From: Pseudomonadota bacterium
GTDB taxonomy: Bacteria > Pseudomonadota > Gammaproteobacteria > Pseudomonadales > Azotimanducaceae
DNA: 8,730 nucleotides
Assembly (NCBI GenBank): GCA_027621895.1
Contig: JAQCAK010000055.1
Coordinates: 1 to 8,730, forward strand
Direction: 5' to 3'
The stretch's first letter is position 1. Each line of letters begins with the position of its first letter. Positions 1 to 5,226 of this stretch are shown piece after piece. The notes beneath the pieces were generated by a model. That model saw nothing but the letters and a program-made list of their open reading frames with translations. It ran no database searches and was not told where the DNA came from. The translations under genes were made by a program, and so were the position numbers.

Positions 1-85
1 AAACAGCATGGTAAGCATTGTCGAGGGCAAATGAAGCTGCGCTATCTTTCAATAAAGATTGTTCTTCTGTTAATAATAGTGTCAT
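1..85 (-). CDS. Acyl-CoA dehydrogenase family protein, N-terminal fragment (runs off the left edge)
   Basis: Only the first 28 codons are inside the window. The ATG is at 85-83 on the minus strand, preceded by a GGAG ribosome binding site (93-96) that abuts the stop codon of the upstream dehydrogenase gene. The peptide begins MTLLLTEEQSLLKDSAASFA. This is the usual N-terminus of acyl-CoA dehydrogenases: a LTEEQ..L.DS...F helix opening the alpha-helical N-terminal domain. Only 11 bases separate it from the preceding gene on the same strand, so the two are almost certainly co-transcribed. Adjacent dehydrogenase pairs of this kind often encode the two halves of an alpha2beta2 enzyme (as in FadE28-FadE29 of mycobacterial cholesterol side-chain degradation). 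That pairing is inferred from context. The family call rests on a short stretch, but context supports it strongly. Confidence 0.72.
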   Translation of the reverse strand, partial: MTLLLTEEQSLLKDSAASFALDNAYHAV

Positions 86-96
86 GGGCTTGCTCC

Positions 97-1296
97 TTAA
101 TCCGGTAACCCAAGCACACGCTTGGATATAATGTTCATCTGAACTTCGGAGGTGCCTCCAAGAATTGTCGCTGCCTTGCCGTACAACCATTCGCGAGTGA
201 CGGCCTGGTCTTCTTCATTCAAGTCCTCTCCATCCCAGACGAGGCTTTCCGCGCCATTAAGTCGCTGCCGAAGATCCGCAACGCGCTGGTTCAGTTCGGA
301 TAGATAGAGCTTGAACATGGATCCTTCCGGCCCCATGCCATTTCCGGCCAGCCGTGCCTCATTGTTCTTGCGGAGGGTGGCTTCGTAACAGAGACGATCC
401 ATTTCCGATTGCGCAATTTCTGATCGTAGCGATTCGTCCGGCAATCTGCCGACCGGCGTATCCATAGCATCCCGGGCAACTTTCAAGAGGCTACGCCTGC
501 CGATAGTTGCGCGGGAGCCACGATTGCCAGCGGCCAGCATTGTGCGTTCATGTAACAACAGAGCTTTTGCAACCTGCCAACCCTTGTTCTCATCGTAAAT
601 CCGATTGATCACGGGAACCCGTACGTTGTCGAAAAACGTTTCACAGAAGGGAGATGCGCCACTGATGAGCTCGATGGGTTTCGTGGTCACACCCGGTGTG
701 GCCATATCAATCAACAGAAAACTGATGCCCTCGTGTTTTGGCGCGCTTGTGTCCGTTCTGACAAGACAAAATATCCAATCCGATACATCAGCACTGGATG
801 TCCAGATTTTCTGCCCCGTCACGACATATTCATCACCATCGCGTACCGCCCTGCACTGCAAGCTGGCAAGATCAGACCCGGCACCAGGTTCACTGTAGCC
901 CTGGCACCATCTGATTTCTCCCCTGGCTATTCTCGGTAGATGTTCTAGCTTTTGTTCTTCCGTTGCGAACTCCATCATGGCAGGGGCAAGCATCGACATA
1001 CCAAAAGAATAAAGTGGAGAGCGTGTGTCTTTCCTCAACATCTCTTCCGCCAGAATTTGCGCCTCGTCTTTGGAGAGTCCAGCGCCACCATAGGTCTTTG
1101 GCCAAGTTGGGACCGTCCAACCTTTCGCAACAAGTTTATCCATCCAAAGCCTCACGTCTTCATGCTCGTACTGCTGAAGTCGACCGCCCCAGATGATATC
1201 CGGCAGGATGTTCTCCGGACCACAACAGGAACGCGGGCAGTTGACGTCGAGCCAGTTCCGGGTTTCTTCTCGAAATTCTTCCAGATCAATCATCAT
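97..1296 (-). CDS. Acyl-CoA dehydrogenase (FAD-dependent; probable subunit of a paired enzyme)
   Basis: A complete 399-residue protein, normal length for the family, catalysing alpha,beta-dehydrogenation of an acyl-CoA with FAD. Visible landmarks: the helical N-terminal domain (about 1-125), the family signature WCQGYSEPGAGSDLASL (130-146), the beta-domain segment GQKIWTSSA (161-169), and the C-terminal FAD/CoA segment ILGGTSEVQMNIISKRVLGLP (378-398). The glutamate found in the medium-chain YEGT motif is replaced by glycine here (ILGGTSE). A glutamate in LLHERTMLA (E250) matches the alternative catalytic position of isovaleryl-CoA dehydrogenase and steroid-type enzymes, so this subunit is probably catalytically competent. 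Two ATGs lie in tandem (1296 and 1293); TGAGG at 1302-1306 serves either. The second dehydrogenase follows 11 bp downstream. The exact substrate cannot be read from sequence; steroid side chains or branched acyl-CoAs are plausible. Confidence 0.93.
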   Translation of the reverse strand: MMIDLEEFREETRNWLDVNCPRSCCGPENILPDIIWGGRLQQYEHEDVRLWMDKLVAKGWTVPTWPKTYGGAGLSKDEAQILAEEMLRKDTRSPLYSFGMSMLAPAMMEFATEEQKLEHLPRIARGEIRWCQGYSEPGAGSDLASLQCRAVRDGDEYVVTGQKIWTSSADVSDWIFCLVRTDTSAPKHEGISFLLIDMATPGVTTKPIELISGASPFCETFFDNVRVPVINRIYDENKGWQVAKALLLHERTMLAAGNRGSRATIGRRSLLKVARDAMDTPVGRLPDESLRSEIAQSEMDRLCYEATLRKNNEARLAGNGMGPEGSMFKLYLSELNQRVADLRQRLNGAESLVWDGEDLNEEDQAVTREWLYGKAATILGGTSEVQMNIISKRVLGLPD

Positions 1297-1326
1297 GGGT
1301 TCCTCAAAAATATTTGTGTTGTATTA

Positions 1327-1386
1327 CTATCGTACTGCTATCGTACTGCTATCGTACTGCTATCGTACTGCTATCGTACTGCTATC
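1327..1386. repeat. Tandem repeat, 11-bp unit, 5.5 copies, upstream of the dehydrogenase operon
   Basis: Five perfect head-to-tail copies of CTATCGTACTG (1327-1381) are followed by a partial CTATC (1382-1386). The unit length is close to one helical turn, so equivalent bases face the same side of the DNA. The array ends 30 bp upstream of the dehydrogenase ATG, that is, in the promoter or 5' leader of that operon. Read on the minus strand each unit is CAGTACGATAG, which carries TACGAT (4 of 6 matches to a -10 box) and the palindrome GTAC. Because 11 is not a multiple of 3, the array is not in-frame coding repeat material. It may be a phased binding array for a regulator or a slippage-prone spacer; neither can be decided from sequence. 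Confidence 0.95.
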
Positions 1387-1887
1387 AACGACAGAACTAC
1401 CTGCCAGTGACAGCACTGTTTTCAGCAGCGTAGCAAGCACCTGCACGTTCTTCCTCGACTATCCGAATGATTTTCCAATCACTAATCCGCTACAGTTTTA
1501 CAGCCATCTTCCCATGCCAGGCAGAATCAGAACTATTGTGATTCCATTCACTGAAACCATGAGCTATTGAGTAACACAGGTTATATATTTATCCTGCTGT
1601 GAACCAGCGACGAATTCCAGTGCGATAGGGACCTGTCTTTCTCTCGAGATACCGGACAGGCATTTTGCGATCTTGAAATGAAGCATCTGTAGCCCAGGGT
1701 CTGGCTGTGGAACTGTCGTGTGATCGTCCGTCCCGGGTGCCCATAAAAAAGTCCGGACGTACGAATCTTTTGGGGAAATCACCACACAATTCCTGCAAAC
1801 CTGTCCACGGGGAAACCGCACAGGAATCAAACAGAAGCTGATTTTCACGGCGTGCGCGTGCGATAGCCGCCAGCGCCCGGCTACTAA
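1387..1887. other. About 500 bp without a convincing gene
   Basis: This stretch lies between the 11-bp repeats and the stop codon of the luciferase-like gene. It holds the operator-like site at 1570-1585 and a short CAGTG/CACTG hairpin (1405-1418) followed by TTTT on the plus strand, too weak to call a terminator. A 6-bp stem TAGCCG/CGGCTA (1864-1883) starts 4 bp after the luciferase-like stop but has no following T-run. A minus-strand frame stays open from about 1906 to its TAA at 1589-1591 (roughly 105 codons, including FPKRFVRPDFFMGTRDGR) with only TTG as an early start and no recognisable domain. It could be the remains of a decayed gene, or chance. An overlapping 94-codon frame with a GTG start is equally unconvincing. 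Confidence 0.5.
1570..1585. promoter_or_regulatory. Operator-like site, copy 2 (upstream of the dehydrogenase operon)
   Basis: AGTAACACAGGTTATA matches the site at 2684-2699 in 15 of 16 positions. Its half-sites are TAAC and GTTA around an ACAG centre. On the minus strand it contains TATAAC, the same hexamer that serves as the likely -10 box in the other copy, but no good -35 box is visible upstream here. It lies about 275 bp upstream of the dehydrogenase ATG with no intervening gene, so it could be an operator for that operon with a long leader containing the 11-bp repeats. The regulator is unknown. Confidence 0.45.
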
Positions 1888-2640
1888 CTATGGAAGAAGT
1901 GCCCTCACCTCAGCAAGGCCAGGAGCGCCCGGGAGAAACATAACCACGGCATCATCAAATCCGGCAGCTTCATAGGCGAGCAACCTGTCACGTAATTCTC
2001 CCGTGTCCCTACCAGCCGGAACACGAATCGTCGATACAATTGCCCTGCGCCCTCCGGCTGCACGGTAATCGATCAACGCCTGTGCACATTCTTCAGGCCC
2101 TCGATGCATCCCGGAGGCAACCCAACCATCGAATTCAGTTGCCGCACGAGTAACATTTCGACCCCATGTTCCGAAGAGAAGAGACGGCGCGTCACTAACA
2201 TTAGGCCAGGGCGTCAAATCATGATCGTTCGCTGCTCCAGTTTCATATATTTGACGCAACTGACTCAACTTCGACTCGAACGCTGCAAACCGATTTTCAA
2301 AAGCCATTTCATGTGAGGCATAGTCTGAGCGCGTGGAACCTGCACCCACCCCAAGACTGAGGCGTCCGTCTGATATCTGTTGAAGCGACCAGGATTTGAG
2401 AGCGATATCTGTCGGACTGTAAAGTGGTAGTTGCAGGATCGCAGTACCAATCTCCACCTTCTCTGTCGCAGCCGCGACTGCAGCCAGCGCAATAAACGGG
2501 TCGGTCAGCATGAATCCGCGTCCAATTGCCTGAGCAGCCCAAATGCTGGAGTAGCCCTCAGATTCAAACAGCCTTGCCTGCTCGGGGAGTGATCCAGGCC
2601 GAGCGCCATCGTGAATAGATAACAGTGCACCCAGTCTCAT
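1888..2640 (-). CDS. Luciferase-like (LLM) flavin- or F420-dependent oxidoreductase
   Basis: A 250-residue TIM-barrel oxidoreductase of the bacterial luciferase-like superfamily, whose members use FMNH2 or F420H2 to reduce or oxygenate substrates. Supporting segments: MRLGALLSIHDGARPGSLPE at the N-terminus, where strand beta1 leads into the E/QAR helix; the TEKVEIGTAIL strand (59-69); and SDGRLSLGVGAGSTRSDY (90-107), the typical SxGRxxLGVGxG turn next to the cofactor phosphate. The ATG at 2640 is preferred because GGAG lies 6 bases upstream. An in-frame GTG at 2652 would add four residues but would absorb that ribosome binding site. At 250 residues it is on the short side for the family, but the end looks natural. 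Its divergent neighbour is a deazaflavin-type reductase, which favours F420 as cofactor by inference. The substrate is unknown. Confidence 0.85.
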   Translation of the reverse strand: MRLGALLSIHDGARPGSLPEQARLFESEGYSSIWAAQAIGRGFMLTDPFIALAAVAAATEKVEIGTAILQLPLYSPTDIALKSWSLQQISDGRLSLGVGAGSTRSDYASHEMAFENRFAAFESKLSQLRQIYETGAANDHDLTPWPNVSDAPSLLFGTWGRNVTRAATEFDGWVASGMHRGPEECAQALIDYRAAGGRRAIVSTIRVPAGRDTGELRDRLLAYEAAGFDDAVVMFLPGAPGLAEVRALLP

Positions 2641-2683
2641 TTCATACTCCACGATTCATATAAGTAAAAGAAACACATAGATT

Positions 2684-2699
2684 AGTAACACATGTTATA
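2684..2699. promoter_or_regulatory. Operator-like near-palindrome, copy 1 (divergent promoter)
   Basis: AGTAACACATGTTATA contains the perfect inverted repeat TAACA-CA-TGTTA (2686-2697). It sits in the 104-bp space between two divergent genes and overlaps the -10 box of the leftward one. The rightward strand also shows TATACT (2696-2701) as a possible -10. Binding here would block both promoters, as expected for a small dimeric repressor such as a TetR- or MarR-type protein. No such regulator is encoded in the window, so the identity is inference. Confidence 0.5.
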
Positions 2700-2721
2700 C
2701 TTGTTTGCACGAGAGCATCAA
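2694..2721 (-). promoter_or_regulatory. Sigma-70-type promoter for the luciferase-like gene
   Basis: On the minus strand, TTGATG (2721-2716) is followed by a 16-bp spacer and TATAAC (2699-2694). These match the consensus boxes at 4 of 6 and 5 of 6 positions. The -10 box lies about 53 bp upstream of the preferred ATG and overlaps the palindromic site, which suggests repression of this promoter. Confidence 0.5.
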
Positions 2722-2744
2722 GATAAAACAGAGTGAGCAAAGTT

Positions 2745-3158
2745 ATGGACATGAAATCCTTCAACGAGGGCATCATCAGCGAATTTCGCGAGAACGGTGG
2801 TAAAGTTGCTATGTTCGCCGACTACCCGATGGTTATTTTGCACACGATCGGAGCAAAAACCGGCAACATTTTGCTTGTTCCTCTCGTCTCGACAATCAAT
2901 GACGAAAACGAGTGGTTACTCTTTGGATCCTTTGCAGGTGCACCCAGGAACCCAAGCTGGGTCTACAATCTCAGAGCAAACCCTGAAATTAATATTGAGT
3001 ATGGGAAAGAAATCTTTAAAGCTCGCGTCGTAGAACTGCCCCTTTCCGAAGCGGCAGAAAAGGTAACGATCCAGGCCAGTATCTCGGAACAGTTTGCGGG
3101 CTATGTAAAGTCTGCTGCTCCTAGAAACATACCCGCCTTCAGAATCGAGCGTCTCTAA
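2745..3158 (+). CDS. Deazaflavin (F420)-dependent nitroreductase/quinone reductase family protein (DUF385, Ddn-like)
   Basis: A 137-residue split-barrel protein of the Ddn/DUF385 family, whose characterised members use F420H2 to reduce quinones, nitro groups or enones. Typical segments are present in order: FRENGGKVAM (14-23), VILHTIGAKTGNILLVPLVS (30-49; the family's TxGxKSGxxRxxPL strand-turn-strand), GSFAGAPRNPSWVYNLRANP (61-80; matching the GAPxxPxWxxNLxANP signature), and a C-terminal IPAFRIERL strand matching the family's IPVxxLxP end. The start is uncertain: ATG 2745 is used here because GTGAG precedes it at a reasonable distance. GTG 2733 adds four residues and has no ribosome binding site, and ATG 2751 is also possible. 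It is divergent from the luciferase-like gene and shares its control region. The family is abundant in actinobacteria and less common in proteobacteria. Confidence 0.88.
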   Translation: MDMKSFNEGIISEFRENGGKVAMFADYPMVILHTIGAKTGNILLVPLVSTINDENEWLLFGSFAGAPRNPSWVYNLRANPEINIEYGKEIFKARVVELPLSEAAEKVTIQASISEQFAGYVKSAAPRNIPAFRIERL

Positions 3159-3248
3159 TTCAAAATCAGGCGCAAAAACAACTGTTGAATCCATAACGGC
3201 ATCAAAATTCCTGCGTTCATGACACCTTAGTGAAAATGCGAAATGCTG

Positions 3249-3266
3249 GCGCAATGTTCATTGCGC
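3249..3266. promoter_or_regulatory. Inverted repeat upstream of the cupredoxin gene
   Basis: GCGCAATG-TT-CATTGCGC is an exact 8-bp inverted repeat with a 2-bp centre, ending 90 bp before the preferred cupredoxin ATG. No T-run follows, so it is not an intrinsic terminator for the upstream reductase gene. The symmetry fits a dimeric DNA-binding protein, possibly the Fis-type activator encoded downstream, but that is inference. A TGGC...TTGC pair overlaps it, but the spacing is 3 bp too long for a sigma-54 promoter. Confidence 0.45.
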
Positions 3267-3356
3267 TGTTGCAGCTATTGGTGAATCCCAAAAACTGTCC
3301 CGCTATACGACCTTCGCGAATTGGGTATGATTCCAATAAACGCTTTCGGCCTATTC

Positions 3357-4016
3357 ATGAGACACCCTCCTGCTCAACTCAGCCTCGCTGTGCTTATCCT
3401 GCTGCTAAACGCCGTTTCGGCAGCGGCAGAGCCATTGAATTTTGTTGTTCTTGCTCGCGACGGCTCCCCAGTATCCAATGCCGTGGTTTCATCAGGGCCA
3501 CGGACCCAGACAAATCAGGCCACCGCTGAAATGGATCAGGTCGACAAGGCTTTCAGTCCCTACGTGCTGGCTGTTGGCCAGGGTACCGCGGTGAACTTTC
3601 CCAACAGCGACCAGATTCGCCACCACGTCTACTCTTTCTCGGAGGCGAAGCCTTTTGAGTTACGACTTTACAGCGGTGTTCCCGAAGCACCTGTGAACTT
3701 CGATGAACCCGGTGTCGTCGTGGTCGGCTGCAACATCCACGACAACATGATTGGCTACATCTTCGTCAGCCCCAGGGCCAACTGGGCGAGGACAGACGCT
3801 GACGGCTCAGCCACACTCGAGGTCACCGACCAGACGGTCCATGTCTGGCACCCGTCACTGTCCATCAACTCGCTGCTGGAACTCGAGTTTTCACTCGATG
3901 AACTTGAGCGAGTTAACGACGGCTACAAGGTACAACTGGAAATCTCCCCACCTCCGGCGTTTCCCCAGGCCATCAAGACCACTGACCGGGATCGCTTCAA
4001 GCGTTTCATCGACTGA
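3357..4016 (+). CDS. Secreted cupredoxin-like protein ('methylamine utilization protein' family)
   Basis: A 219-residue exported protein. The ATG at 3357 gives a good Sec signal peptide: MRH, a hydrophobic core LSLAVLILLLNAV, and a likely cleavage after SAAA at about residue 24. In-frame TTG 3321 and ATG 3327 would only lengthen the n-region, and none of the starts has a clear ribosome binding site. The mature part has a plastocyanin-like fold: VNFPNSDQIRHHVYSFS (79-95), a PFELRLYSG strand (99-107) and GVVVVGCNIHDNMIGYIFV (119-137). H90 (or H89), C125, H128 and M131 are the expected type-1 copper ligands. The C-terminal half (TDADGSATLEV...VHVWHP) resembles the beta-sandwich that follows this domain in relatives. 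It probably carries electrons or binds copper in the periplasm. As the first gene of a signalling cluster it could be part of a redox or copper sensing system; its ligand role is unproven. Confidence 0.85.
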   Translation: MRHPPAQLSLAVLILLLNAVSAAAEPLNFVVLARDGSPVSNAVVSSGPRTQTNQATAEMDQVDKAFSPYVLAVGQGTAVNFPNSDQIRHHVYSFSEAKPFELRLYSGVPEAPVNFDEPGVVVVGCNIHDNMIGYIFVSPRANWARTDADGSATLEVTDQTVHVWHPSLSINSLLELEFSLDELERVNDGYKVQLEISPPPAFPQAIKTTDRDRFKRFID

Positions 4017-4018
4017 GC

Positions 4019-4099
4019 ATGACCCTGCGATTGCAGATACTGACCCTGTTGTTCTCCACGATCGTGGTGGTCGCCGCCGCGTTCGTGGGTACCGCCTAA
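4019..4099 (+). pseudogene. N-terminal remnant of a membrane sensor protein (26 codons)
   Basis: The ATG at 4019 starts 2 bp after the cupredoxin stop, as expected for a coupled operon gene. The 26 codons begin MTLRLQILTLLFS and continue as a purely hydrophobic helix rich in V and A, ending GTA at a TAA (4097-4099). A short basic n-region followed by one transmembrane helix is the standard opening of a membrane-bound sensor kinase or cyclic-di-GMP enzyme, but everything after the first helix is missing. The downstream open frame is in a different phase and begins mid-way through another protein, so I infer that a deletion removed the rest. A free-standing 26-residue membrane peptide is the less likely alternative. 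Confidence 0.6.
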
Positions 4100-5211
4100 T
4101 CACCACACTGGCAAACTCCGCAGATCGCCGGCAGCTGCGCTACCAGGTCGGCCAGCTCGCCGCACTTCGACGCAGCGGCTTTCACAGTTTCATCGGTTCA
4201 TCGCCACCGATGCAGACGCTCTACCAGATCATTGAATCAGTTGCACAGAGCCAGATTCCCGCCTTCATCAAGGGCGAAAGTGGGACGGGTAAAGAGCTCG
4301 CAGCAGAGGCTATTCATGTAGAGAGTCAGCGCCGTGGCAAGTTTCACGCCATCAACTGCGCAGCCCTCGCACCGGAACTGATTGAAAGTGAATTGTTCGG
4401 GCACATGAAAGGCGCATTCACAGGCGCTGCCTCAAATCGCGAGGGTGCTGCTAGCTACGCAGACGGCGGCACACTTTTTCTTGACGAGATCTGCGAGATG
4501 GATCTAACACTGCAGAAGAAACTGCTCCGATTCCTGCAGACTGGAGAGTATCGCCCAATCGGCAGTAACCGCCTGGAAACCGTAGACCTGCGCATCATCT
4601 GCGCCACGAATCGCGACCCGATGGAGGAAGTCCGGCAGGGCCGCTTCCGGGAAGACCTTTTCTACCGACTGCACGTGGTCCCGGTGGAAATGCCAGCCCT
4701 GCGCGATCGCGGCGACGACATACTGCAACTGGCTCTGCACTTCCTGGATACCTATAGCCGCCAGGAAGGTAAATCGTTCGAGGACTTTACTCCGGCTGCC
4801 AGGGAGGTACTGAAGAACTGGCGCTGGCCGGGCAACGTTCGCGAGCTGAAAAACATTGTTCACCAGGTGGTTGTAATGAACGATGGTGCAAACATCAAAG
4901 CCGACATGCTCCGGTTCGATGAAGTCAAGGGCGATCAACCCATTACCACACGCCAGTTCGACAAGGTCCAGCGTCCGGTTCAGCCACTGGAACCCCTGTG
5001 GCAAACCGAAAAGCGTGCCATCGAAGCCGCACTCGATCATTGCAACGGCAATGTCAGAGACGCCGCTGACCTGCTAGAGGTCGCTCCCTCCACGATTTAT
5101 CGTAAGCGTCAGCAGTGGCAGATCCTCAATCAAACAATCACAACGAAGGTTCACCAATCATGTATGGACTGGTCCACTGCTCAATACCGCGGTCTATCGG
5201 ATAGCAATTGA
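4093..5211 (+). CDS. Sigma-54-dependent activator of LuxO/NtrC type, 5'-truncated (receiver domain missing)
   Basis: From 4093 the frame reads RLITTLANSADRRQLRYQVG, which resembles the end of a receiver domain and the linker helix of LuxO-type regulators. It then runs into a complete AAA+ domain: FIGSSPPMQ, Walker A GESGTGKE (4273-4296), the sigma-54 contact loop GAFTGA (4411-4428), Walker B GGTLFLDEI (4465-4491), sensor I IICATNRDP, the REDLFYRL arginine-finger region and WPGNVRELKN. A C-terminal Fis-type helix-turn-helix (GNVRDAADLLEVAPSTIYRK, 5047-5106) follows, with a short unrelated tail after QQW. No phosphorylatable receiver precedes it. The same frame extends back to TTG 3751, but that part is the cupredoxin gene read out of frame. 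The first in-frame ATG in homologous sequence is 4210, just inside the AAA+ domain, with no evident ribosome binding site, so expression is doubtful. If it is made, it would act without phosphorylation control. Confidence 0.8.
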   Translation, partial: RLITTLANSADRRQLRYQVGQLAALRRSGFHSFIGSSPPMQTLYQIIESVAQSQIPAFIKGESGTGKELAAEAIHVESQRRGKFHAINCAALAPELIESELFGHMKGAFTGAASNREGAASYADGGTLFLDEICEMDLTLQKKLLRFLQTGEYRPIGSNRLETVDLRIICATNRDPMEEVRQGRFREDLFYRLHVVPVEMPALRDRGDDILQLALHFLDTYSRQEGKSFEDFTPAAREVLKNWRWPGNVRELKNIVHQVVVMNDGANIKADMLRFDEVKGDQPITTRQFDKVQRPVQPLEPLWQTEKRAIEAALDHCNGNVRDAADLLEVAPSTIYRKRQQWQILNQTITTKVHQSCMDWSTAQYRGLSDSN

Positions 5212-5226
5212 GCACCGGGTCTTCAC

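Noticed and set aside
1327..1386. CRISPR array or in-frame protein repeat
   Set aside because: The unit is 11 bp with no spacers, and 11 is not a multiple of 3.
1405..1422. Intrinsic terminator (CAGTG-ACAG-CACTG followed by TTTT)
   Set aside because: Only a 5-bp stem and four Ts, and no plus-strand gene ends nearby.
952..1570. Plus-strand open frames across the dehydrogenase start and the 11-bp repeats
   Set aside because: They are antisense to the acyl-CoA dehydrogenase, and the repeat translates to YRTAIVLLSYC-type peptides in any frame; no coding evidence.
3247..3265. Sigma-54 promoter (TGGC...TTGC) upstream of the cupredoxin gene
   Set aside because: The spacing between GG and GC is 13 rather than 10 bases, outside what sigma-54 tolerates.
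3751..4092. In-frame 5' extension of the activator reading frame back to TTG 3751
   Set aside because: It is the cupredoxin gene read out of frame: serine-, arginine- and proline-rich shadow translation with no domain match. The cupredoxin frame is clearly the coding one.
4504..5040. 178-codon minus-strand open frame inside the activator gene
   Set aside because: It is antisense to the conserved AAA+ domain and its translation has no recognisable domain.
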